Assembly: GCA_964602655.1 (NCBI GenBank)
Contig: CAZRSF010000096.1
Location: 1 to 17,867 of the forward strand
Length of the DNA: 17,867 nucleotides
DNA from: Moduliflexus sp964602655
Lineage (GTDB): Bacteria > Moduliflexota > Moduliflexia > Moduliflexales > Moduliflexaceae
Direction: 5' to 3'
The translations under genes were made by a program, and so were the position numbers. The stretch's first letter is position 1, and every line of letters begins with the position of its first letter. Below the pieces are notes generated by a model. That model was given only the letters and a program-made list of their open reading frames with translations. It was not told the DNA's origin and searched no databases. Below are positions 1 to 9,448 of this stretch, one piece after another.

Positions 1-35
1 TGCTTTGGCGAGTTAATATGTCCAGAAAACGACCG

Positions 36-53
36 GCCAAAGCAAGCGTTGGC
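36..53 (+). repeat. Intergenic repeat, copy 1 (upstream of ATPase gene)
   Basis: GCCAAAGCAAGCGTTGGC matches the reverse complement of 3028-3045 at 17 of 18 bases, and similarity continues weakly for about 10 bases past position 53. The two copies lie in opposite orientation on either side of the 302-2989 gene. This copy lacks the GC-rich hairpin attached to the second copy. Confidence 0.6.
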
Positions 54-216
54 ACTCCTCAAGACTCGTAAAAATTAATGAACTGGTGTAACAGCCTCCC
101 TCATTATGTTGAAATAGAAAATTCGAATGTACGTATTTCCAGTCAATTTCAATGGGCTGTGCATGTTGTCAAGCAGATTTTCGTCCAGAATTTTTGTCTT
201 CTATCGTAAATTCGAC

Positions 217-250
217 TTGACAAATTAACGTATGTAAATTTAATTATATT
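217..250 (+). promoter_or_regulatory. Candidate promoter for the ATPase/FGE gene
   Basis: A perfect TTGACA lies at 217-222. The -10 element is ambiguous: the A/T-rich run at 239-250 offers TTAATT at 17-nt spacing and TATATT further on. Transcription from here would leave a leader of roughly 45 nt before the ATG at 302. Confidence 0.4.
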
Positions 251-301
251 TTGATGATTAAGTAACGTAAATAATTATCGTCAGTCAACCCAACAGAAAT
301 T

Positions 302-2989
<2,688 letters not shown>

Positions 2990-3027
2990 ACGCCATGCGC
3001 TCAAGCCCGAATGACAACATCAGGAAC

Positions 3028-3063
3028 GCCAACGCCTGCTTTGGCGCGGCGTAACGCCGCGCC
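3028..3063. repeat. REP-like element, copy 2, with perfect GC hairpin
   Basis: An 18-bp segment (3028-3045) is the inverted match of 36-53. It runs into a perfect hairpin at 3043-3063 with 9-bp arms GGCGCGGCG and CGCCGCGCC around a TAA loop. The element lies about 40 nt after the stop of the ATPase gene. No T-run follows, so it looks more like a REP-type repeat than a classical terminator, although it could protect or end both the upstream transcript and the convergent toxin-antitoxin transcript. Confidence 0.6.
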
Positions 3064-3097
3064 CTCTGCGAAGTCCGGCGCAAGCGCATTGTTCGGT

Positions 3098-3517
3098 TCA
3101 TTCTCGATGAGAGGATAGACTCCAATCGTCTATTTGTAATTGATGAATTTTCTCAAAATGCTTGGTATTATGCGTAATGAGTTTCAAATCATTCGCGACC
3201 GCAATTCCTGCAATTAAAATGTCAATATCATCCAGTGGAGTCCCGTTTTTATAGAGTTCGGCATATAGATCGCCTGCAATGTTCACCGCGTCTTCTGTCA
3301 GTGGCAGCACAGTATTTCGCGCAGCAAAATCAAAAAATAGCGAGAGCCTATTATAGGCGTCACGATGTTTTAAGCCGCTCACGATTTCATAATACGTAAT
3401 AATACTGAAATTGATCGTGCCATATTGGGCAAGATAGTTATCAAAACACTCTGTGACCTGAGGATGTTTTTTAAAAAATAACGACAAGATATCGGTATCA
3501 ACTAATGAAGGTTTCAC
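3098..3517 (-). CDS. vapC: VapC-family PIN-domain toxin
   Basis: A 139-residue PIN-domain protein, usual size for VapC ribonucleases. Candidate catalytic acidic residues are D7 and D9 in VDTDILS, E44 in TYYEIVSG, and D96, D97 and D99 in PLDDIDILIAG. The C-terminal ITHNTKHF is the usual final PIN motif. The family cleaves RNA using Mg2+ or Mn2+ and is held in check by an antitoxin. The start is a GTG at 3517, chosen because AGGGAGA lies 7 nt upstream (3525-3531) and because the protein then begins with the canonical LVDTD strand. An upstream extension to 3616 would only read through the antitoxin gene. The frame overlaps the end of the antitoxin gene by 20 nt, which suggests translational coupling. 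Confidence 0.88.
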   Translation of the reverse strand: MKPSLVDTDILSLFFKKHPQVTECFDNYLAQYGTINFSIITYYEIVSGLKHRDAYNRLSLFFDFAARNTVLPLTEDAVNIAGDLYAELYKNGTPLDDIDILIAGIAVANDLKLITHNTKHFEKIHQLQIDDWSLSSHRE

Positions 3518-3761
3518 GTGCCATTCTCCCTGAAAAAGCGTGTTGGCGGCGTTCTTGAATCTCGTGAAGAAACTCCTCAAACTCGCTGTCCGACATATCT
3601 TGCCAACATCCGGCAAATCGCATAATGTCTTGAGGCTGACGATTGACAGTTTCTATCCCCAATCGAAAAAAATGAAGTAAGGTATAGACTTCTGACAATT
3701 TTCTTTCGGGGATTTGTCCAATCTCTTCAATGACTTTTCCTCGTAATGCAGATACTTGCAT
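3498..3761 (-). CDS. Putative antitoxin partner of the PIN toxin
   Basis: An 87-residue protein directly upstream of, and overlapping, the VapC gene, the usual place for a VapB-type antitoxin. The N-terminal part (MQVSALRGKVIEEI, then a helix through HFFRLGIE) could mediate dimerisation and DNA binding. The acidic and aromatic C-terminal half, with MSDSEFEEFLHEIQERR, would be the toxin-wrapping tail. I cannot assign a named antitoxin family with confidence. The ATG at 3761 is preferred over the ATG at 3770 because AAAGGAG at 3771-3777 sits 9 nt from the first and touches the second. Antitoxins of this class usually repress their own promoter; no operator was identified. Confidence 0.78.
   Translation of the reverse strand: MQVSALRGKVIEEIGQIPERKLSEVYTLLHFFRLGIETVNRQPQDIMRFAGCWQDMSDSEFEEFLHEIQERRQHAFSGRMARETFIS
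3525..3531 (-). promoter_or_regulatory. Ribosome binding site deciding the GTG start of vapC
   Basis: AGGGAGA on the minus strand, 7 nt before the GTG at 3517 and inside the 3' end of the antitoxin gene. It is the only good Shine-Dalgarno near the PIN domain start. Confidence 0.65.
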
Positions 3762-3770
3762 ATAATCCAT

Positions 3771-3777
3771 CTCCTTT
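3771..3777 (-). promoter_or_regulatory. Ribosome binding site deciding the antitoxin start
   Basis: AAAGGAG on the minus strand, 9 nt before the ATG at 3761 and immediately adjacent to the alternative ATG at 3770, which is therefore too close to be used. Confidence 0.65.
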
Positions 3778-3790
3778 ATTTAATAGAGCC

Positions 3791-3868
3791 GAACGCGGCG
3801 TTTCAGCCGCGAGAGACGGGCGCGGCCTCCTAAACTACAAGAAACGCCGCCTCGACCTTGCACTACAA
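3791..3868. repeat. GC-rich palindromic repeat cluster between antitoxin and membrane protein genes
   Basis: The stretch is sharply GC-rich within an AT-rich surround. It has a local hairpin (CGCGGC and GCCGCG around GTTTCA, about 3794-3811), a longer-range inverted pair (GCGGCGTTT at 3795-3803 and AAACGCCGC at 3842-3850) and a direct repeat ACTACAA at 3834-3840 and 3862-3868. It looks like a modular REP-type intergenic repeat. It could also end transcription of the membrane protein gene, whose last codons lie within it. Confidence 0.5.
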
Positions 3869-4777
3869 CAGTTTATACCCAAACTGAAGAAGTTTCTTCT
3901 TTGTTCGATTAGAAATAATCGAAAGAATACCTCCTAATAACATAAACGCTTTTACCAGATGAACTCCAGCGTCACCGTTTACCCATCCTAATAGTAACTG
4001 ATACTCTATATAAGACCGACGGGGTAATATTATAGAGCAGAGAAGAGGAGAAAATATCATCCACAAACTAATAATTATCAATAAGATAGGTAATATCTTA
4101 TTTTCTTTAACTTTCAAAATTATAAGCCACCCACACATCAAAAGTATTCCTATTAATATGAAATACGTGAGATCGACAATAATTTCATTGATAAAACCGA
4201 TATGCCAAATTGAACTTATACGATTACGATCCCTATCATATATAAAAGTTATCCATTTATCTACAATATGTCCAATGGCAATCATTATGGGAATAATAGC
4301 TAAGGGAAATTTTAAGCTATCATATGTGTATTGTTTTCTATCTATTGGGTTATCTATCAGTATAAAATATTCTACAACAATAATGCGAATCTGTCGTGCC
4401 AAAAATTTGGCGATAATCCCTCCCATCAATAATGTCGGAAGAATTACTTCCCACTCAAACCGATAGTAATTTGGATTTCGCATAATATTGATTATCGCTC
4501 CAAGACCAAGCCCTCCAATTGCTCCCATTGTTCCAAGTCCTAATAAACCGATTGCTCCATAAATAGGCCCACATACATACCCAATACTTCCAAAAACGAT
4601 AAAAAATCCAACCCCGCTAATTAATCCAATCGTACCTCCTGTAAAAAATTCCCAAGTACGTGACCAGAGGCTTTTTTCGTAGATTCCCCAATAAATAGCA
4701 CATTGAATTACAAGATACATCAACAAAGAAAATATTGCATATTCTATCACAATATCGGTTTTTGAATTTTTTTCCAT
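3863..4777 (-). CDS. Hypothetical multipass membrane protein with glycine-rich segment
   Basis: A 304-residue protein that I do not recognise. About seven or eight hydrophobic stretches are visible, including about 10-30, 45-105, 112-140, 155-172, 195-222, 226-250 and 278-292. The second stretch is very rich in glycine with small residues at regular spacing (IYGAIGLLGLGTMGAIGGLG), like a glycine-zipper pair of helices. No catalytic motif, lipobox or known domain signature is seen. It starts at an ATG with AAGGAAT about 8 nt upstream. Base composition is clearly more AT-rich than the flanking genes, so acquisition by transfer is possible. It is followed by the repeat cluster near 3860 and preceded by a structured gap at 4840-4950. 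Inner-membrane location is inferred from hydrophobicity; no function can be assigned. Confidence 0.75.
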   Translation of the reverse strand: MEKNSKTDIVIEYAIFSLLMYLVIQCAIYWGIYEKSLWSRTWEFFTGGTIGLISGVGFFIVFGSIGYVCGPIYGAIGLLGLGTMGAIGGLGLGAIINIMRNPNYYRFEWEVILPTLLMGGIIAKFLARQIRIIVVEYFILIDNPIDRKQYTYDSLKFPLAIIPIMIAIGHIVDKWITFIYDRDRNRISSIWHIGFINEIIVDLTYFILIGILLMCGWLIILKVKENKILPILLIIISLWMIFSPLLCSIILPRRSYIEYQLLLGWVNGDAGVHLVKAFMLLGGILSIISNRTKKKLLQFGYKLL

Positions 4778-4839
4778 AATAACGATTCCTTTTTCACGTT
4801 ATGGTTAATGCCGAACGATCTTATTATAGTGAAAAAATC

Positions 4840-4950
4840 AGGTAACTCAAGACATCCTTTCGCGGTGAATTCACCAACAACGTCAAAAAATAAATAGCAT
4901 GTCTTCATCAGAATTTTTCGGAACTCGTTACCTGTCTATATACAGACAGG
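4840..4950. promoter_or_regulatory. Nested inverted repeats with a competing hairpin, upstream of the membrane protein gene
   Basis: Three nested pairings are visible: AGGTAAC 4840-4846 with GTTACCT 4927-4933; AAGACAT 4849-4855 with ATGTCTT 4899-4905; and the palindrome GGTGAATTCACC 4864-4875. A separate hairpin, CCTGTCTATATACAGACAGG at 4931-4950, shares bases 4931-4933 with the outer pairing, so the two are mutually exclusive. On the minus strand this would lie in the leader of the membrane protein gene starting at 4777. It could be a structured leader or operator cluster, or short pairings arising by chance. Confidence 0.35.
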
Positions 4951-5445
4951 ATATGAAGTGCTTCCCTGTCATCTTTCTCCGATTTCGTCAGCCGATCTTG
5001 TGCGCGCATCGTCCGATCTCTGTCAATATTTTTTTGACTCGTTGTACTCGTTCGTATGATGAAAACGCCTGACATTCTCATAGAACGGCTAAAGCAAGCT
5101 CTGCCGCTCCTATATTACGCGAAAATCTGCGCCAACGGGACGGGTATTCAAAATCAGGTCTGCTACGTCCCCTGGGCAGGCAATTTTCCAGTTAATAGAC
5201 TTCATCATCTATTCCAAATCTATTCCAAAACCAATGAACATAACGACATCTTCTTTGCTCAACGGATTCATCTCTATTTAATAAATTCCTTTCTATGAAT
5301 GGTTCTGTTGAAATTTTGCCTGGTAGGATAATAGTCAAGATGAAGAAGAAGCGAAATCTCCCGACACTACTGACATCTATGGAACAATTTCAAGAAATGC
5401 GAATTGGATTTATGGGAAATAGATTTTTGTCATTTGTCGGAACCT

Positions 5446-5534
5446 TTCAATTCCTAACACAATTTTCCAACCCCACCCCTTGCCCCTCCTGGGAGGGGTT
5501 GGGGTGGGTGATCAAAAAAATGTTAGGACGTGAA
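5446..5534. mobile_element. MITE-like hairpin element with terminal inverted repeats
   Basis: An 89-bp unit begins TTCAATTCCTAACA (5446-5459) and ends with the complement of TTCACGTCCTAACA (5521-5534), so the 14-bp ends match at 12 positions. The interior is a C-rich then G-rich palindrome with a 7-bp core stem (CCCCTCC 5483-5489, GGAGGGG 5492-5498). It is bounded immediately on both sides by the perfect 10-bp direct repeat GTCGGAACCT (5436-5445 and 5535-5544), as expected for a target-site duplication. No transposase is present, so movement would have been in trans. Confidence 0.6.
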
Positions 5535-5631
5535 GTCGGAACCTAAAAAGATTAATCCTATAAATTAGGGGTTCATCACGTGCCATGAAAATCGGTGATG
5601 ACTATTTTATTTTATAGTGGTCAAGATGGGC

Positions 5632-6720
5632 TTAGTTCTCGGCTTTTTTCATGCCCGGCAGCCTTAGCCAGGGCGCGAGTAGAGCAAGTCTGAATTTCCC
5701 CTCGCCACGTAACGACATAACGACGCTTTGCATCACAATGAACAGATACAGCAAAAGTCCGCTTATTATCGCTTGATAGTTAGATTGGACACCCGCCGCA
5801 CGGATCAGTTCGTTGATGATCAGAAGAGTCAGTGTGCCTATTGGCGCGCCAAGCAGGTTCCCCACGCCGCCGTTGAGCAGAATGCCGCCGATGACATTCG
5901 AGGCGATTGCTTTTATTTCGAACAACGCCCCGTTTCCAATATTGCCGGCTCCTGTTGTCATGATGAACACAAAGCCTGCGATACCGGCCGTTAATCCGCA
6001 TATCACGTATGAGAAGAATATCGTTCTCTTGACGTTGATACCGAGCATCAGAGCGCTCTGACTATTGCCGCCAACAGCGTACACATTGCGCCCGAAATGC
6101 GACCACTTCATAAGAGCGGCGAAGAGGACAACAAGGACCACCACAACGATGACGCCTGGTTTGATTTCACACGGAATGAAGACGCCCAGCCTGTTTTCCG
6201 TGCCAAGCCAGGGAATCACTATTTTGAAATCCCTCAGTTTCACGAAAGCCTGCATGGTGACGTTGATCGGATCTTTATGGAGTGTCGTCAGCAGTCCCTG
6301 CGCTAAGAACAATCCTGCCAGCGTGATGATAAACGGCTGTATCTCGAGGTAGGCAATGAGGTATCCCTGCAAGACACCAAACGCGATACCTATGCATAGC
6401 GCAAGAAGCAAGGCGCCCCAAATGCTCCCCACATCCGATTCCAGCAACATGGCACAGGCCATAGTTACCAGGCCGCATACTGCGCCGATGGAAATATCAA
6501 TACCGCCTACGATCATAACTATGCATAGACCAACGGTCATGATGATGAGCGCCGCGTTCAGGTTGAACAGGTCAAAAAAGGTCTGAAACTGTAGGAAACT
6601 GCGTGGAAAAGTGATAATGGCAAACGCGTACATCAGTACAAATATGACCGCAGCAATGATAAACAGAAGATTCGAATTCGATAGTCTTGTTTTTGGTTTC
6701 GTTGTGTTCAGAGATCCCAT
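5632..6720 (-). CDS. yjfF: Sugar ABC transporter permease (second permease, YjfF-like)
   Basis: A 362-residue integral inner-membrane permease of the branched-chain/ribose type (BPD_transp_2). It is strongly hydrophobic with about eight to ten helices. Family hallmarks are GGIDISIGAVCGLV at about 72-85, FIITLAGLFLAQGL near 130-143 and the cytoplasmic loop GRNVYAVGGNSQSALMLGI near 211-229, which contacts the ATPase. It is the last gene of the importer and starts 1 nt after the stop of the first permease gene, with GGAGGAG just upstream of its ATG. Two non-identical permeases behind one double ATPase is the arrangement of the galactofuranose importer ytfQRT-yjfF. The symbol is given for that match of order and type; the substrate is not proven. 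Confidence 0.85.
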   Translation of the reverse strand: MGSLNTTKPKTRLSNSNLLFIIAAVIFVLMYAFAIITFPRSFLQFQTFFDLFNLNAALIIMTVGLCIVMIVGGIDISIGAVCGLVTMACAMLLESDVGSIWGALLLALCIGIAFGVLQGYLIAYLEIQPFIITLAGLFLAQGLLTTLHKDPINVTMQAFVKLRDFKIVIPWLGTENRLGVFIPCEIKPGVIVVVVLVVLFAALMKWSHFGRNVYAVGGNSQSALMLGINVKRTIFFSYVICGLTAGIAGFVFIMTTGAGNIGNGALFEIKAIASNVIGGILLNGGVGNLLGAPIGTLTLLIINELIRAAGVQSNYQAIISGLLLYLFIVMQSVVMSLRGEGKFRLALLAPWLRLPGMKKAEN

Positions 6721-6721
6721 C

Positions 6722-7825
6722 CTACTCCTCCCTCTTCACAGGTGTATCCGTGTTGGAAACCTCTGCATCTTTTGGTGCATTTTTCATGAATACGCTTCTT
6801 ATAAGTCCCCAGGTTCGAGCTTTGTCCAGGACTTTCCTGGCATACACCCTGACCACAGGCGATGAAATCACCATGAGAATGATAATGAAAACCGCCTTGA
6901 AGACCTTAATCATCGCGGGTTCTACCTCAAGCCTGAGCAGGGTCCTGTTCAGCATCTCTATCGTGTACGCGCCGATAATCGAACCGGAGATACTGAACTT
7001 TCCGCCGGAGAGCGCATTTCCGCCTATTGCTACGGCGAGAATCGCGTCCATCTCGATAAACTTCAGCAGATTGACGCTGTCGTGGCGCCCCGCCTTGTTC
7101 ACTGCGATGAAACCTGCGACCGCAGTGCAGACTCCCATGATCAAAAAGGTCAATAACTTGATCTTTGCCGGGTTGATACCGTTCAGACGCGCAGCATTGG
7201 GGTTGATTCCCACAGACTCCACATAGAGCCTGAGATTCGTGGTCTTGAGTACCACCGCAACGAGTCCGATGAAGACGGCGGTCAGGATGATTGGCGTCTG
7301 TATCGGCACTCCCGGTATGACGGTGCCGATGTGATTCGATATATCGTTCGCCAGTATGGGAGACAATTTGCCGTCAATCATAAAAGCGATAGACCTGCCC
7401 CCCATAAACAGTATGAGGGTTGAAACCATTGGCTGAACCTTGAATATTGAAACCAGGGTCCCGTTGAATGCGCCGACGACTAACCCGGCCACACAGCTTA
7501 TGAGGAAACCCACCAGTATGGTCAACAACGTGGCATCACCGGCATGTAGGACGAACCAGACAAATACGGCGGACGTAATGGTGGCGCCTGCACCTATGCT
7601 TATGTCCTGCCCTTGTGAGGCCGCAGTAACCAGGGTCATACCTATTGCCAGAATCACCAACTCTGCGGCGCCGAACAAGATGTTCGGTATGTTCCCGTAC
7701 AATGCTCCGTTGACCACGGTGAGGCTGAAATAATCGGCGCCCTTTATCAAATTAATGACAATGAGTATCATCAGAACCGAGAGGGGAAGGAATAAATAAG
7801 ATATGTTTACTTTCAATCTGTGCAT
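6722..7825 (-). CDS. ytfT: Sugar ABC transporter permease (first permease, YtfT-like)
   Basis: A 367-residue BPD_transp_2 permease with about eight to ten membrane helices. Recognisable features are AIGMTLVTAASQGQDISIGA near 60-80, where Q-D replaces the more usual G-I-D of the DISIGA motif, and the coupling-loop region RLYVESVGINPNAARLNGIN near 200-220. A charged C-terminal tail of about 40 residues ends in PVKREE. A TTG at 7831 overlaps the stop of the ATPase gene, but the ATG at 7825 is preferred because AGGGGAGAG at 7833-7841 lies 7 nt upstream of it. The gene starts 2 nt after the ATPase stop, so translation is probably coupled. With the second permease it should form the heterodimeric membrane channel for a sugar delivered by the binding protein. 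Confidence 0.84.
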   Translation of the reverse strand: MHRLKVNISYLFLPLSVLMILIVINLIKGADYFSLTVVNGALYGNIPNILFGAAELVILAIGMTLVTAASQGQDISIGAGATITSAVFVWFVLHAGDATLLTILVGFLISCVAGLVVGAFNGTLVSIFKVQPMVSTLILFMGGRSIAFMIDGKLSPILANDISNHIGTVIPGVPIQTPIILTAVFIGLVAVVLKTTNLRLYVESVGINPNAARLNGINPAKIKLLTFLIMGVCTAVAGFIAVNKAGRHDSVNLLKFIEMDAILAVAIGGNALSGGKFSISGSIIGAYTIEMLNRTLLRLEVEPAMIKVFKAVFIIILMVISSPVVRVYARKVLDKARTWGLIRSVFMKNAPKDAEVSNTDTPVKREE

Positions 7826-7827
7826 AA

Positions 7828-9330
7828 TCAATCTCTCCCCTGGGCGATCACATGCATGACATCGTGTTCCGTCGCATCCATTCCACTGAGTTCCCCGACA
7901 ATTCTACGATCTTTCATAACGATCAATCGCGAGCAAGTTCGAAGCATTTCGTCAATTTCCGAAGATATGAAGGTCAGGCTCATTCCGTCTTCGGCGAGCT
8001 TGAGCACAAGTTTTTGAATCTCCACCTTGGTTCCGACATCGATTCCCCGTGTGGGTTCATCGAGGATCAGGTATTCAGGGTGCGTGAGCAGCCAGCGGGC
8101 CAGAATAACCTTCTGCTGGTTGCCGCCGGAAAGAGATTTGATTGGCGTGTTGATGGACGGGGTCTTGATGTTCAGTTTCTGTACATACTGGTCGGCAAAT
8201 TCCTCCGCCTGTTTCTTCGAAATGGGCCTAAAAAAGCCTTTGATGACCTGCAAGGCTAAAATGATGTTGTCGCGCACCGAAAGCTCGGCGATAATTCCGT
8301 CGCCCTTGCGGTCTTCCGGCAGGTAACCGATTCCCTGTTTCATGGCGTGTATGGGTGTCTTGATCTTCACCCTCTTACCTTTCATTTTGACTTCACCGCC
8401 AGTCACCTTGTCGGCGGCGAAAATTGCGCGCGCACTTTCGCTGCGCCCGGAGCCGAGCAGCCCGGCGAACCCATTCACTTCACCTTTTTGGATCGTAAAG
8501 TCGAACGGCTTTACCCCGGCAGCACTCGAAAGCGTCTTCCCCTCGAACACCGGCACACGGCTGTCTGATGTCAGTGGCTCATGTTTTCTGATCTTTGTGA
8601 CATCATCCAGAGCCTTCCCCATCATCTTCGAGATAAGTTCGATTTGGGGAAGCGCAGATGTTTCGTATTCGCCGACCAACTTTCCGTTGCGAAGCACCGT
8701 AATCCTGTCTGAGATTTTGTACACCTGATCGAGAAAGTGGGTGATGAAGATAATCCCCACGCCCCGCGCTTTCAATTCTCTCATAAGCTCGAAGAGCTTA
8801 TTGACCTCGTCTTCGTCAAGTGAGGACGTGGGCTCGTCCAGGAGGAGAATTTTGCAGTCCATATCGACCGCGCGGGCAATCGCAATCATCTGCTGGACCG
8901 CAAGCGAACAGCTTGTCAGTTCCTGGGTCGGACTCGCTGGAATACCGAGGGAGTCCAACAGTTGTGCCGCTTTTGCGTTCATCTGCTTCCATTGAACGAA
9001 AGGGTTTCGGCCGCGACCGATAAACATATTCTCTGCCACAGTGAGATTGGGACAAAGCGTAATTTCCTGATAGACCGTGCCGATCCCTGAATTTTGCGCC
9101 TCCTGCGGCGACTTGAAGTGAATCGGCTTTCCATTGAGAGTAATCCGACCGGCGTCCTTTTCGTAAACTCCGGTGATAACCTTGATCAGGGTGGATTTGC
9201 CCGCTCCGTTTTCGCCCATAAGAGAATGGATATCACCCTTTCGGAGTGCGAAATCTACGTTATCCAGAGCTTTAACCCCTGGGAAGGATTTGCTGATACC
9301 CTCCATTTTAAGTATGTTTTCCGATTGCAA
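7828..9330 (-). CDS. ytfR: Sugar ABC importer ATP-binding protein with two nucleotide-binding domains (YtfR-like)
   Basis: A 500-residue duplicated ATPase of the monosaccharide-importer class (RbsA/MglA/YtfR). The first domain has Walker A GENGAGKST (39-47), Q-loop TVYQE, a signature-like SCSLAVQQ and Walker B ILLLDEPTSSLDE (161-173). The second has the degenerate Walker A GLLGSGRSE (290-298), GYLPEDRKGDGI, signature LSGGNQQK (400-407) and Walker B LILDEPTRGID (421-431). The degenerate second P-loop is normal for the class. From memory, the N-terminal FPGVKALDNVDF and the THFLDQVY segment closely resemble E. coli YtfR. It acts on the inner face of the membrane, driving sugar uptake with the two downstream permeases. 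The start is a TTG at 9330, set by AAGGAGG 7 nt upstream; no ATG competes. Confidence 0.93.
   Translation of the reverse strand: MQSENILKMEGISKSFPGVKALDNVDFALRKGDIHSLMGENGAGKSTLIKVITGVYEKDAGRITLNGKPIHFKSPQEAQNSGIGTVYQEITLCPNLTVAENMFIGRGRNPFVQWKQMNAKAAQLLDSLGIPASPTQELTSCSLAVQQMIAIARAVDMDCKILLLDEPTSSLDEDEVNKLFELMRELKARGVGIIFITHFLDQVYKISDRITVLRNGKLVGEYETSALPQIELISKMMGKALDDVTKIRKHEPLTSDSRVPVFEGKTLSSAAGVKPFDFTIQKGEVNGFAGLLGSGRSESARAIFAADKVTGGEVKMKGKRVKIKTPIHAMKQGIGYLPEDRKGDGIIAELSVRDNIILALQVIKGFFRPISKKQAEEFADQYVQKLNIKTPSINTPIKSLSGGNQQKVILARWLLTHPEYLILDEPTRGIDVGTKVEIQKLVLKLAEDGMSLTFISSEIDEMLRTCSRLIVMKDRRIVGELSGMDATEHDVMHVIAQGRD
7833..7841 (-). promoter_or_regulatory. Ribosome binding site deciding the ytfT-like start
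   Basis: AGGGGAGAG on the minus strand inside the last codons of the ATPase gene, 7 nt before the ATG at 7825. This favours that ATG over the overlapping TTG at 7831. Confidence 0.55.
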
Positions 9331-9337
9331 CCGAAGA

Positions 9338-9344
9338 CCTCCTT
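9338..9344 (-). promoter_or_regulatory. Ribosome binding site deciding the TTG start of the ATPase
   Basis: AAGGAGG on the minus strand, 7 nt before TTG at 9328-9330. A near-consensus site in front of a rare start codon. Confidence 0.75.
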
Positions 9345-9366
9345 GCTGTTGCTATACAAATTAACA

Positions 9367-9406
9367 GCGGTGCGGTGTGCTCAGACTTTTCCGCGCACCG
9401 CACCGC
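9367..9406 (-). terminator. Intercistronic stem-loop between binding-protein and ATPase genes
   Basis: Arms of 14 nt (9367-9380 and 9393-9406) pair at 13 positions around a 12-nt loop, giving a very GC-rich stem. No T-run follows on the minus strand, so it is unlikely to be a full terminator. In many importer operons such a stem behind the binding-protein gene protects the upstream message and lowers expression of the membrane components; that role is inferred here. Confidence 0.6.
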
Positions 9407-9448
9407 CGCACACATACCTTAGTAATTGTGAAATCTTACAAAAAACAA

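Larger units (their letters stand above)
1..301. other. Intergenic region upstream of the ATPase gene
   Basis: No coding region is convincing here. The stretch is AT-rich from about 60 to 300. It holds a repeat copy at 36-53, a short inverted repeat (TGCTTTGGC at 1-9 and GCCAAAGCA at 36-44), and a probable promoter for the gene starting at 302. Confidence 0.6.
4778..5631. other. Long intergenic region with structured DNA and a MITE-like insert
   Basis: About 850 nt without a convincing gene. Plus-strand open frames at 5056-5298 and 5295-5546 lack a Shine-Dalgarno, and the second runs through the MITE-like hairpin, so I do not call them. The recognisable contents are the nested inverted repeats at 4840-4950 and the element at 5446-5534. 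A weak 7-bp inverted repeat (TCATCAC at 5573-5579, GTGATGA at 5595-5601) lies just past the end of the ABC operon but has no T-run. Confidence 0.55.

Noticed and set aside
3515..3616. N-terminal extension of the PIN toxin to an upstream start at 3616
   Set aside because: The extra residues lie in the antitoxin coding region in another frame and do not resemble PIN proteins. The GTG at 3517 has a proper ribosome binding site.
5035..5290. Minus-strand segments that read like protein (for example MNPLSKEDVVMFIGFGIDLE)
   Set aside because: The frame is broken by three stops in about 85 codons, close to the number expected by chance, so a gene remnant cannot be claimed.
5056..5546. Two adjoining plus-strand open frames of about 80 codons each
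   Set aside because: Neither has a ribosome binding site. The second reads through the MITE-like hairpin, and the translations show no recognisable domain.
5573..5601. Terminator for the sugar importer operon
   Set aside because: The stem is only 7 bp with a 15-nt loop and no T-run.
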